Shown: positions 35,202 through 43,135 of the stretch, piece after piece
Numbering within the stretch: position 1 is the first letter of the stretch
How the letters are laid out: each line of letters begins with the position of its first letter
DNA from: Eutrophovita sp913057845
GTDB lineage: Bacteria > Pseudomonadota > Gammaproteobacteria > Burkholderiales > Eutrophovitaceae
Length of the DNA: 64,000 nt
Assembly (NCBI GenBank): GCA_963925895.1
Contig: CAWUVH010000007.1
Span: forward strand, 1-64,000
Direction of reading: 5' to 3'
Program-made: the position numbers and the translations under genes
Notes under the pieces: model-generated
Databases searched by the model: none
What the model was told of the DNA's origin: nothing
Seen by the model: only the letters and a program-made list of their open reading frames with translations

Positions 35202-35264
35202 GCGTTTAAATCTCCTGTTATCCCGAATGTTTGCCGCTCATTGGTCTAGCCAAATACGCAATGG

Positions 35265-35564
35265 TTATCGCCACATTACTTCACAGTTGCGAGCCTCTGC
35301 TCGTTCAAGCAAATCAAAAAGAGGTTTAGCTCTCGTATTCAACGGGATATTAATTTCATTGTTTTGATTGTTTTCGCTAGTCATGGACGATTGTGAGAGC
35401 GATGGATGAGCGCGAGCGCGTCTCAACGCATCTAGAATTTCATTTGGCAATATGGCGCTTGGGATCGCACCGGTGAGCCCCATTAATTTAAGAAGCGGTA
35501 TCGCGTGCTCCTTAAACATAATCAGGTTTCCAGTGCGACTTTCAAATTGAACGATCGTGGGCAT
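35265..35564 (-). CDS. DUF1840 domain-containing protein
   Basis: A 99-residue cytoplasmic protein of the DUF1840 family. Typical parts: an N-terminal strand with VQFESRTGN, then IMFKEHAIPLLKLMG, GAIPSAILPNEILDALRRARA, a variable hydrophilic linker, and LNTRAKPLFDLLERAEARNCEVMW. The family has no known function and is mostly betaproteobacterial, which supports the lineage call. It is monocistronic or loosely linked to the SDR downstream (63 bases). Confidence 0.85.
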   Translation of the reverse strand: MPTIVQFESRTGNLIMFKEHAIPLLKLMGLTGAIPSAILPNEILDALRRARAHPSLSQSSMTSENNQNNEINIPLNTRAKPLFDLLERAEARNCEVMWR

Positions 35565-35642
35565 GGGCCATTTTTGAGTTAGATTTTAGATCCATCAAAA
35601 TCGTTTATCACGATCTTAAATTTTAGTCTCTTGTCAGTATAG

Positions 35643-36188
35643 TTATAAAGCTCCTGATTCAATTTTTTTCTTCATTGCATCAAGCCCAACGGAATAGACT
35701 TTGTTGTATATTTTTACCAGAGACGCATCATCTTTGCCCGCTGGCGGGGTATCTGTCCAGTAATGCACGCGTTTAAATGTAGCTTTCCATTCGACTTGTG
35801 ATTTGCCATTTTTTGTCTCTGTCACTGTCATCGTTGAATAGTAATCACTCGAGAGTGGTACGCCTTGCACGTAGGTGTAAGAGGCCGTCATGTTGTAAGG
35901 ATCGTACTCCACGAGTCGCTCTTCGATTTTCGTTCCGTTGCCGCGGGTCAATAATCGAATTGCACCCAGCTCCCTATTTTTTCCAAGTGTAATTTGAGTA
36001 TCCTCAATAAAAATTAACCAATGGTGCAAACCACCAAAGTCGCTAACCACATTCCAGACTTTTTCGGTCGAGGCATCTATCTCAATGGTATGTCGCACGC
36101 TTAGCTCTGGCGCGTTCGCAGAATAGGCCGGCTGCGCGAGTATTAGAAAAATGCTGGTAATGGCGCTAACGGCGTATCGCAAGATCAT
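35643..36188 (-). CDS. SRPBCC (START-like) family protein, exported
   Basis: A 181-residue protein with a signal peptide (hydrophobic residues about 5-20, cleavage after YSA near 24). The rest is a polyketide cyclase/dehydrase-type helix-grip domain: HTIEIDASTEKVWNVVSDFGGLHHWL is the typical first strand and helix (residues about 32-57), and WKATFKRVHYW is a late strand. The fold binds a hydrophobic ligand. Few SRPBCC proteins are exported, so a lipid- or aromatic-binding role in the periplasm is possible. A GGGAGA ribosome site precedes the ATG. It is divergent from the acyl-CoA ligase. Confidence 0.85.
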   Translation of the reverse strand: MILRYAVSAITSIFLILAQPAYSANAPELSVRHTIEIDASTEKVWNVVSDFGGLHHWLIFIEDTQITLGKNRELGAIRLLTRGNGTKIEERLVEYDPYNMTASYTYVQGVPLSSDYYSTMTVTETKNGKSQVEWKATFKRVHYWTDTPPAGKDDASLVKIYNKVYSVGLDAMKKKIESGAL

Positions 36189-36305
36189 TTTTTTCTCCCA
36201 GTAATGCGTATTTGATTGTTATTATTATTTACTAAGCGTACAGCGTCATAATGTAACACGAGGCTGTAATCATTAAAGATTAATGGGTGATTGATTCTTT
36301 TAACA

Positions 36306-37844
36306 ATGAATATTGCACAGATTCTGCTAAAAGCGTATCAATTACATCCTGATCGATCTGCGATATCGGTCGGGACGGATACGTTATATACCTATCGTTT
36401 GTTCTATGAGCGGGTTCGTTACCTGGCAACCTCCATGAGGGAAGAGTTATACCTTCAGCCCGGTGATCGGATTGCTATCGCGATGCCAAATCACCCTGAA
36501 TATCTCGTCATTCGATATGCAGCTTGGTACGCTGGCTTATCAGTTGTGCCAATCAACTCAAAGCTCCACGCTTTAGAAATCAGCTTTATGTTGGAACACT
36601 CTGGGTCGACCGTATGTTTTGTGTTTAAGAGCTTCTCGGGAGAGTCTTTTTCGGGGTCATCGCATTCTGCAATTGTCTCTCGTGTGATTGATGTGGGTTC
36701 TGATGAATATCGTGCATTGACGAATGCGCGCCAAGCGATTGATATGGAAGCCAGGCAACCTGATGATCTTGCCTGGTTGTTTTATACCAGCGGAACGACT
36801 GGTAAGCCCAAGGGGGTGATGATCTCGCACCACAATATGCTCATGGGGGGGGTGAGTTACTTGGTGGACGTTGATGATGTACGTGCTTCAGATAGCATTA
36901 TCCATGCGGCCCCGCTATCCCATGGCTCTGGTTTTTATGATTTGCCTCATGTGATGAGGTGTGCCAACCAAATCATACCTCGCAGTGGGCAATTTGATCC
37001 GAATGAGGTCTTGGATTTAATACAAGGATGGAACGGCGTATCTATGTTCTTGGCGCCCACGATGGTCAAGAGACTTGTGCAAACTCAAGAGGTTTCTGAA
37101 TATTCAATGAAAGGATTAAAGACAATTGTATACGGTGGAGGACCCATGTATGTCCAAGATATTAAGCGAGCGCTGGATATTTTAGGTCCCCGGTTTGTTC
37201 AGATCTATGGGCAAGGTGAATCACCTATGACGATCACCGTCTTGTCTAAAGCAGCAATCAATGACTCATCACATGAAAGATATGATGAGCGTCTCGCTTC
37301 AGTGGGTGTTGCCCAAAGCGTTATGTCGGTAAGTATTCTTAGTGATCGTGGGTCTCCGGCGCCTGTGGGTCAAATGGGTGAAATTATTGTAAAGGGCGCA
37401 GTTGTTGCTTCTGGATATTGGAATGACGAGGAGGCGACTCAAGCCACATGGAAAGATGGCTGGTTACACACGGGAGACATTGGTTTTTTTGATGGTGACG
37501 GATTTTTGACTTTGATCGACCGATCGAAAGATTTAATTATAAGTGGCGGCTCCAATATTTATCCTCGTGAGATCGAAGAGGTTTTGTTAACTCATCAATC
37601 AGTTAGTGAGGTGGCTGTCGTTGGTGAGTTCAGCGAGGAATGGGGTGAGAGCGTTGTGGCTTTTGTGGTTCTATTGCCTGGTGCTTCTGCGGATGAGCAG
37701 GCTTTGGATGAGTTTTGTCTTGATAGAGTCGCTCGATTTAAGCGTCCCAAAAATTATCGGTTTATTGATTCTTTGCCTAAAAATAATTATGGTAAAGTGC
37801 TTAAAAAAGATCTACGTCAATTGCTGATGCCGAAACGAAATTAG
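36306..37844 (+). CDS. Acyl-CoA synthetase (AMP-binding family)
   Basis: An ANL-superfamily ligase of 512 residues that makes acyl-CoA or aryl-CoA by way of an acyl-adenylate. Motifs: FYTSGTTGKPKGVMIS (A3), IYGQGESPMT (A5, with Gln-Gly-Glu instead of the usual GxTE), LHTGDIGFFDGDGF (A7), LIISGGSNIYPREIE, and a final PKNNYGKVLKKDLR with the catalytic Lys. The start was moved from a TTG at 36291 to the ATG at 36306, where homology begins; a GGGTGA lies further upstream than ideal. Benzoate- or long-chain-type substrates are both possible. Its stop overlaps that of the convergent methyltransferase. Confidence 0.9.
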   Translation: MNIAQILLKAYQLHPDRSAISVGTDTLYTYRLFYERVRYLATSMREELYLQPGDRIAIAMPNHPEYLVIRYAAWYAGLSVVPINSKLHALEISFMLEHSGSTVCFVFKSFSGESFSGSSHSAIVSRVIDVGSDEYRALTNARQAIDMEARQPDDLAWLFYTSGTTGKPKGVMISHHNMLMGGVSYLVDVDDVRASDSIIHAAPLSHGSGFYDLPHVMRCANQIIPRSGQFDPNEVLDLIQGWNGVSMFLAPTMVKRLVQTQEVSEYSMKGLKTIVYGGGPMYVQDIKRALDILGPRFVQIYGQGESPMTITVLSKAAINDSSHERYDERLASVGVAQSVMSVSILSDRGSPAPVGQMGEIIVKGAVVASGYWNDEEATQATWKDGWLHTGDIGFFDGDGFLTLIDRSKDLIISGGSNIYPREIEEVLLTHQSVSEVAVVGEFSEEWGESVVAFVVLLPGASADEQALDEFCLDRVARFKRPKNYRFIDSLPKNNYGKVLKKDLRQLLMPKRN

Positions 37845-38464
37845 CTTAGTTTCCTAGCCGAACCTTTGTACAAGTGTCCGACAAGTTTGGGTGCTTGCTT
37901 AGCGTATATTGCTTGGTGATCAAACAGTTCAAAGCCGTTGCTGGCGATCAGATCAAAAATATCTCGTGTGAGGTGACATCCTCCGGCTAAAGGCTTCCAT
38001 ATCGGCTCTATTAGGTGCTGCCATTTCTTGAGATGCGGACTGTCACTGATGCCATGTTCGCAAAAGTGCAGCACACCATTTGATCTCAGTGTTCGTTTGA
38101 TTTCTCTAATTGCCTTTTCTGGATTAGGAATAGTGCACAGAGAGAAAGTAACAATTGCTGAATCAAATTGCTGATCAAGAAATGGAAGTTGCTCAGAAAT
38201 TCCACCAATTAGGTTTATCTTATATTTTTTCTTGGGATGGCTACGCTGGGCTATTTTGAGTAGTGATTCGTTGGGGTCGATTCCTGTAATTTCTGTGATT
38301 TGATCCAGCTTGTAGAAATCGAGATTCAGAGAGGAGCCAATACCTATTTCAAGAACCTTTCCTCTCGCTCGGCTAACAATATCTTCTCGATGCCTTTTCA
38401 GTAAAGACAGTCCGCATGCGCAGTTAAGTATCGGAGGAAGGATGTGTTTTTCGTAAAAATTCAT
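37841..38464 (-). CDS. Class I SAM-dependent methyltransferase
   Basis: A 207-residue methyltransferase of the UbiE/COQ5-like (Methyltransf_11) group. SAM-binding motif I is VLEIGIGSSLNLDFY (residues about 37-51), followed by GIDPNESLL (acidic end of strand 2), and FDSAIVTFSLCTIPNPEKAIREI (motif II/III region). The N terminus with two cysteines (NCACGL) and the CHLTRDI late motif fit a small family related to mammalian METTL7. The substrate (a lipid, quinone or thiol) is not known. The stop codon overlaps that of the ligase by three bases on the other strand. Confidence 0.88.
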   Translation of the reverse strand: MNFYEKHILPPILNCACGLSLLKRHREDIVSRARGKVLEIGIGSSLNLDFYKLDQITEITGIDPNESLLKIAQRSHPKKKYKINLIGGISEQLPFLDQQFDSAIVTFSLCTIPNPEKAIREIKRTLRSNGVLHFCEHGISDSPHLKKWQHLIEPIWKPLAGGCHLTRDIFDLIASNGFELFDHQAIYAKQAPKLVGHLYKGSARKLS

Positions 38465-38653
38465 CAGTTTTTATAAGTAAGTTACCAATAGGTTGCATTA
38501 TTGGAGCAGGCTAATTGCCGGTAGTACAGAAAATTCGGACTATCAGTATGCCCACTCTGAGTTGCATTTGAAGTTAGAATAAGCCCTCGCGGACGGAATT
38601 GAGCTTTTTTTCGAAGTCGATTCCGAGCACCGTTACATTTAAAAGGGGTTTTA

Positions 38654-38902
38654 ATGGCGAAGGAAGAATTAATTGAAATGGACGGCACTGTGCAAGAGGT
38701 GTTGCCCAATACGACCTTTAGGGTTGAGCTTGAAAACGGCATTGCGGTCATTGCTTATGCCTCTGGGAAAATGCGTAAAAATAGAATTCGAATCACTGCG
38801 GGTGACCGAGTTTCGGTTGAGATCTCTCCTTATGATTTAACCAAGGCGCGTATTAACTTCCGACATCGAGAGGATAGACCTTCGGCGCCTCCCGGAAGGT
38901 AA
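38654..38902 (+). CDS. infA: Translation initiation factor IF-1
   Basis: The small OB-fold factor that occupies the ribosomal A site during initiation. The 82 residues include MAKEELIEMDGTVQEVLPN, FRVELENG, HAYASGKMRKN in the changed form IAYASGKMRKNRIRI, and GDRVSVEISPYDLTKARI. It is about ten residues longer than canonical IF-1 (72) because of a charged, Pro-rich tail (RPSAPPGR). This matches the second, stand-alone infA common in betaproteobacteria, next to the one in the ribosomal operon. Lysines or Pro vary from the usual HISGKMR (Tyr-Ala for His-Ile). The 190-base upstream region shows no clear riboswitch. Confidence 0.95.
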   Translation: MAKEELIEMDGTVQEVLPNTTFRVELENGIAVIAYASGKMRKNRIRITAGDRVSVEISPYDLTKARINFRHREDRPSAPPGR

Positions 38903-38996
38903 CTGCCGTTAAAAGCATTAATTGAAATTTTCCAGAAACCTGACGGAATCTTTACCCAGGTGAAGACTTTAGTCTACGATTGAATGAGGTAGTGTT

Positions 38997-40193
38997 ATGC
39001 CAGGCCCTCTTGACGGCGTCAAAATTCTAGATCTAACGTCTGTAGTCATGGGTCCTTTTGCGACCCAAATACTGGCGGAGTTAGGCGCGGAGGTGGTTAA
39101 GGTTGAGTCCTTCTCAGGTGATAATATGAGGGACGTTGGGCCTATGGCAAATCCTCATATGGGGCATTTGCACTTACATTTAAATCGTGGGAAAAAGGGT
39201 ATTGCTGTTGATTTGAAACATCCCTCTGGGATTGACGTCATTAAAAAGTTAATTCTGCGCAGTGACGTTTTAATTTACAACGTGAGACCAAATGCTATGG
39301 AGCGATTGGGTTTGGCTTACGATGATGTGAGTGCGCTGAACCCAAATATTATCTACGTTGGTGCTTATGGGTACTCAGAAAATGGCCCTCGAGCGGGTCG
39401 GGCGGCTTACGATGACCTGATCCAAGGTAGCACTGGTGTGCCTTGGCTTGTTTCGAAGGAAGGTCGGGAAACACCTCGTTATGTGCCTCTTAATTTTGCA
39501 GACCGTGTGACTGGATTGCATGCTGTTTATGCCGTAACAGCAGCCTTATATCAGCGGGAGAAGTCGGGTCGAGGTCAATCGGTAGAGGTTCCTATGTTTG
39601 AGTCGATATCACACTTCGTGTTAGGGGACCACATGGCTGGCCTGAGTTTTCAACCTCCGATTGGACCTTCGGGCTATGAACGGCTAAAACACCGACGCGT
39701 TTATGAGACGAAAAATGGTTTTATTTGCGCCTTAGTTTATAACGAAGCGCAATGGACTAGATTTTGGGCCGCCATGAATCGACCTGAAATGATGAATGAT
39801 CCAAAGTTTATAACGCATTCTGCTCGAGCCACAAATATTGGTGAGATATATGATCTTCTATCAGAGATGATTAAAAATGAGGATACGGACTATTGGATGT
39901 CATTTTTTCAGGACGTTGATGTCCCTGTGGCTAAAATGAATACGGTAGACGACTTGTTGTCGGATGAGCATCTCCTAGAGACAGGGTTCTTCATCAATGA
40001 AGAACACCCAACTGAAGGCAGTTTGTACGCGACAAAGACGCCCAGCAATTGGTCTCATTCGTCACCAGAGAGAGTCACTCCGGCGCCAACCTTGGGTCAA
40101 CATACGCGAGAGGTGTTGAGCGAGCTCGCGTACAGTGAGGACCAAATTAATGACTTAATCCGGGCTGGCGCGGTTTCAGACGGATCATCCTGA
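38997..40193 (+). CDS. CaiB/BaiF family (class III) CoA-transferase
   Basis: A 398-residue class III CoA-transferase, moving CoA between carboxylic acids through an aspartyl intermediate. It starts PLDGVKILDLTSVVMGPFATQ, continues with GAEVVKVES and LNRGKKGIAVDLKHP, and the catalytic Asp is in AYDDLIQGSTG near residue 140. The C-terminal PTLGQHTREVL is typical. A GAGG ribosome site precedes the ATG. Members act on carnitine, bile acids, oxalate, succinate and itaconate/mesaconate. It follows infA by 94 bases but has its own start region. Substrate unknown. Confidence 0.93.
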   Translation: MPGPLDGVKILDLTSVVMGPFATQILAELGAEVVKVESFSGDNMRDVGPMANPHMGHLHLHLNRGKKGIAVDLKHPSGIDVIKKLILRSDVLIYNVRPNAMERLGLAYDDVSALNPNIIYVGAYGYSENGPRAGRAAYDDLIQGSTGVPWLVSKEGRETPRYVPLNFADRVTGLHAVYAVTAALYQREKSGRGQSVEVPMFESISHFVLGDHMAGLSFQPPIGPSGYERLKHRRVYETKNGFICALVYNEAQWTRFWAAMNRPEMMNDPKFITHSARATNIGEIYDLLSEMIKNEDTDYWMSFFQDVDVPVAKMNTVDDLLSDEHLLETGFFINEEHPTEGSLYATKTPSNWSHSSPERVTPAPTLGQHTREVLSELAYSEDQINDLIRAGAVSDGSS

Positions 40194-40201
40194 CACTTTC
40201 T

Positions 40202-40597
40202 TTAGGATAGTTTAAACCCACCACCAGGGCCTCCGCCTGGATTTCCTCCTGGTATACTCCCAGGCAAAACGATCGATGAAGCTTGTTCTCGTCGCATTTC
40301 TTGGAGCTCCTTAATTGCTTTTTCTACAGCAACTTTTCCAGCGTCACCATATTTTTCGACAGCTTCTGCTAATGACTTCGCTTCTATTTGAAATGCAATA
40401 GGAAGCGCCCCCATCGGCGTCATGATTTGGGTCTCTCCAGCATAAATCGTTTGTCGCTCAGGATCATCATCTCCGTTCGTGGTAATTGGATTTGATATGC
40501 GTATTGTGCCTACTTGCCGATCTGTGACGGTTTCTTCTCGGAACAAATTTGCTTGGTCCATGGCCAGCTCGTCAATTGATCTTTGTTCGTTAGCCAT
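40202..40597 (-). CDS. Hypothetical cytoplasmic protein with Gly/Pro-rich tail
   Basis: I do not recognise a named family, though similar cytoplasmic proteins occur in proteobacteria. The 131 residues have no signal or membrane helix. The N-terminal 60 residues hold IDELAMDQANLFREETVTDRQVG, a short helix and strands. The middle has MTPMGALPIAFQIEA and a charged helix with AVEKAIKELQEMRREQASSIV (about 90-110). The end is PGGNPGGGPGGGFKLS, a flexible Gly-rich tail. It ends 8 bases from the convergent CoA-transferase. ATTTAATGGC at the start has an AAGGAGTAAT ribosome site. Expressed, by these signs; role unknown. Confidence 0.6.
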   Translation of the reverse strand: MANEQRSIDELAMDQANLFREETVTDRQVGTIRISNPITTNGDDDPERQTIYAGETQIMTPMGALPIAFQIEAKSLAEAVEKYGDAGKVAVEKAIKELQEMRREQASSIVLPGSIPGGNPGGGPGGGFKLS

Positions 40598-41124
40598 TAA
40601 ATTACTCCTTGCAATAGTGGTTAAATTTTTCTATCAGCCATAAGGATATCAAAGGTTGGTAAGTTCGACAAAATACAACTTGGGTATCGAATGTTGGAGG
40701 GCTGAGTCTCGGGTGTGTGCACTGCATTTTATTAATAATTTGACAGGTTCGTAAAAAGTGTTACATTAATCAATACGAAGTAGAGCAAAGAACCACTTTG
40801 GGCTTAAATTCCGAGTCAGGCCCCTCAAAAAGTGATGGAGATTAGTGCTTATAGCGAGCTCGCTGCGTGACCAAAAAGCCCTCGGGATTACAGAAGACTT
40901 GGCAAAGATTTTTCCAGTCGTTCTTAAAATTTAAAAATGAATGAGCTAGGACGGATTGTAACCGTAGAGCGGGGTATCAGTTATCAATGGGCTGCGATCG
41001 ATTATTCAGTACCTCAGCTAGTTAAAGATTTTAAAAAATTTGTATGTTTGTTCATTGAACGTGGCAGCCCCTAATGTTAGGGACGCTCATGTTCTCCCCA
41101 ATGTTCCTGTCAGTCGAGGTTTAG
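40598..41124 (+). other. 527-base gap with promoter, possible leader or small RNA
   Basis: No convincing gene is seen. A good promoter (listed separately) reads rightwards from about 40775. Beyond it, GGGC (40800-40803) can pair with GCCC (40820-40823) and CACTTT (40794-40799) with AAAGTG (40829-40834), a weak hairpin. A 45-codon frame runs 40937-41074 without a ribosome site. CCCTA/TAGGG near 41069-41082 makes a small stem without a T run. It may be a long leader of the following gene, or a small RNA. Confidence 0.4.
40740..40767 (+). promoter_or_regulatory. Putative sigma-70 promoter
   Basis: TTGACA (40740-40745), a perfect -35, is followed after 16 bases by TACATT (40762-40767), a fair -10. 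Transcription would start near 40774 and run through about 350 bases before the molybdenum-carrier-like gene. Confidence 0.6.
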
Positions 41125-41880
41125 GTGTCAAGAAACAGCAGAGATTTTCGCTTCAAGAAAAAAAGTCCCCCTTCTGGGCAATCTGGAATTTCCGGACTCC
41201 AAAGTGGCCGATTGAAGATAGTATCGAATGCGCAAACCGGCATTAGTCGTGGTGTGCTTGATGCTGCGATTGAATTGGGTGCGGAATGCGGCGGAGCGTG
41301 TGCCGAGGGTCGAATGGCGGAGGATGGGTTCATCCCTGATAATTATCCGGTGGCCGAGTTGGTGGGAGAAGACACCAGTGAGAGCATTCGACAAAATGTT
41401 AAACAGAGTGACGGGACAGCGATTATTTATTTTCGCGATATTGAAGATGAACCCGAAGAGGCACTCGATTATTGTGTTCAACTTGGGAAACCATATCGCT
41501 TGATAGACGGTGGAGATCTCCAGTCAGGGCAAGCTGCGAAAGTTATTGCTGACTTCATTAAAGACAAAGGCTTGATGACGCTTCATATTGTTGGCCCTAA
41601 GGCAAGTGCGTCTGATCGTGCTCATCGTTTCGGATATGAAGCGGTAGGTGCACTTCTTGGTCTGGGTCCAAAGCCGCGTAATCCATCGAGACCGCAAATG
41701 AGAAAGACAGGAGATGCTGGTTCGGGTGGTGATGGATCTTCGCGGGCTCCTTCGGGTGAGCAAGGTGGAAACGTAAGTGGAAAACCGAGTGAATCAAGGC
41801 CGTCTGGACAAAGGAGAAGGCGTGGGACAGGAAGACGGTCACCCCGAAAGCCTGCTGAATCCCAGCCGGATTTGACGTAA
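41125..41880 (+). CDS. Putative molybdenum carrier (YpsA-like, SLOG superfamily)
   Basis: A 251-residue protein. Residues 30-180 match the putative molybdenum-carrier/cpYpsA family: LKIVSNAQTGISRGVLDAAIELG, then GGACAEGRMAEDGFIPDNYP, and SIRQNVKQSDGTAIIYF. The usual GGQTG nucleotide loop reads SNAQTG here (both Gly replaced), so ligand binding may differ. The last 70 residues are low-complexity Ser/Gly/Arg, ending in RRRRGTGRRSPR, likely to bind nucleic acid or be disordered. The start is a GTG with GAGG five bases before. It leads a unit of four genes. The family name comes from a structure; function is unproven, and nucleotide-derived ligands are suspected. Confidence 0.78.
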   Translation: MSRNSRDFRFKKKSPPSGQSGISGLQSGRLKIVSNAQTGISRGVLDAAIELGAECGGACAEGRMAEDGFIPDNYPVAELVGEDTSESIRQNVKQSDGTAIIYFRDIEDEPEEALDYCVQLGKPYRLIDGGDLQSGQAAKVIADFIKDKGLMTLHIVGPKASASDRAHRFGYEAVGALLGLGPKPRNPSRPQMRKTGDAGSGGDGSSRAPSGEQGGNVSGKPSESRPSGQRRRRGTGRRSPRKPAESQPDLT

Positions 41881-41909
41881 CAACGTATTGAATTCGTTTT
41901 ATCCCCAGC

Positions 41910-42266
41910 ATGACTAAGACTGGATTAAAAACGTTGGTTCTAGAGCTGAGAAAGTTCGCAAAGGATCGTGATTGGGAGCAGTTCCATAGTCCTAAGAATC
42001 TATCAATGGCATTGTCGGCCGAGGCAGGTGAGTTGCTGGAACATTTTCAGTGGCTCAGCGAGCCGGAATCCTCCCGACTCGATGAGTCCAAAAAGTTGGA
42101 CGTATCTTTTGAGATGGCCGATATACTTTTATATCTAGTTCGATTGGCAGATGTGCTCGAGATTGACCTGATAGATGCTAGCCTTAAAAAAATATCGCTT
42201 AATCAAAAAAAATACCCTATAGCTTTGAGTAAGGGGACTAATAAAAAGTATACCGAGCTCAAGTGA
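41910..42266 (+). CDS. MazG-like nucleotide pyrophosphohydrolase
   Basis: A 118-residue all-alpha NTP pyrophosphatase of the dCTPase/RS21-C6/MazG-like group, which hydrolyses (d)NTPs to NMP and PPi, often to clear modified nucleotides. The magnesium-binding motif is EAGELLEHF near residue 32 (ExxE), with the second pair in FEMADILLYLVRLAD near residue 70 (ExxD). HSPKNLSMALSAEAGE is the typical lead-in. It follows the YpsA-like gene by 29 bases and precedes rlmJ by 22, so it is in a unit. It is a likely housecleaning enzyme. Confidence 0.9.
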   Translation: MTKTGLKTLVLELRKFAKDRDWEQFHSPKNLSMALSAEAGELLEHFQWLSEPESSRLDESKKLDVSFEMADILLYLVRLADVLEIDLIDASLKKISLNQKKYPIALSKGTNKKYTELK

Positions 42267-42288
42267 GTTCAAGGCAGCCTATCTAGAT

Positions 42289-43125
42289 ATGTTCGCGTAC
42301 AGACATTATTTTCATGCGGGTAACTTTGCTGATGTCTTTAAGCACGCCTTGCTGTCGCAATTAATCATCAGTTTTCAAAAAAAAGAGCGACCTATCGTAT
42401 ATGTGGATACACATGCAGGTTTGGGACGTTACGATTTGATGCACCCATGGGCAGATAAAAACAAAGAGTTTAACCAGGGAGCGAGTCAAGTTTTTGACTC
42501 TGTTGATTACCCTACAGCTATGGAGCCTTATCTAAGAATACTTAATCTCAATAATGAGAATAGATTGCTCAGATGGTATCCAGGGTCTCCGGTTATTGCC
42601 CGTAGCTTATTGCGGCCGAAAGACCGTTTGGTCCTTAATGAATTCAATGTTTCAGATGCAGAGCAATTGAGAGGGGTAGTCCGAGGATGGCCTAGAACTT
42701 CGGTTCGCAGTGAGGATGGGTTTTCTCTGACCAATTCCGTACTGCCGCCTGATGAGCGTCGAGGTCTGATCTTTATGGATCCTTCCTATGATCGTCCTGC
42801 AGAGTTTGATCGTGTTGCATCCTCTTTAGAACTTGGGCTAAAAAAGTTTTCAACCGGAGTCTTTGCAATTTGGTATCCCGTGATGAACGACGAAGTTACA
42901 TTTCAGTTAATTCGAAAACTTAAGATGTGTGGGAATAAATTGATACTTCGAGCAGAGATTTGTCTGTCAAAAACTAAGTTTCCAGGCCTCATGAATGCAT
43001 GTGGGGTTCTGATAGTTAATCCCCCTTACCAATTTGAAGTGCTTGTGGATGTGATTGGAGACTGGTTATTGTCAAGATTAGATTCGTCAGGAGAGGGCCG
43101 ATTAATAAACCAATTAATTGATTGA
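42289..43125 (+). CDS. rlmJ: 23S rRNA (adenine(2030)-N6)-methyltransferase
   Basis: Methylates A2030 of 23S rRNA using SAM. The 278 residues open with MFAYRHYFHAGNFADVFKH, the RlmJ signature with its His motif, followed by VYVDTHAGLGRYDL (SAM-binding motif I) and RGLIFMDPSYDRP, the catalytic motif, which reads DPSY where most members have DPPY. Length matches E. coli RlmJ (280). The Pro-to-Ser change is odd but tolerated in other N6-adenine methyltransferases (N/DPPY/SPPY). It ends inside, or ten bases before, the RecE-like gene, depending on that gene's start. Confidence 0.95.
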   Translation: MFAYRHYFHAGNFADVFKHALLSQLIISFQKKERPIVYVDTHAGLGRYDLMHPWADKNKEFNQGASQVFDSVDYPTAMEPYLRILNLNNENRLLRWYPGSPVIARSLLRPKDRLVLNEFNVSDAEQLRGVVRGWPRTSVRSEDGFSLTNSVLPPDERRGLIFMDPSYDRPAEFDRVASSLELGLKKFSTGVFAIWYPVMNDEVTFQLIRKLKMCGNKLILRAEICLSKTKFPGLMNACGVLIVNPPYQFEVLVDVIGDWLLSRLDSSGEGRLINQLID

Positions 43126-43135
43126 GCGCGTGAGT

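Noticed and set aside
40937..41074. A 45-codon frame as a small gene
   Set aside because: No ribosome site, no family resemblance, and a low-complexity Lys/Phe stretch; kept only as part of the gap description.
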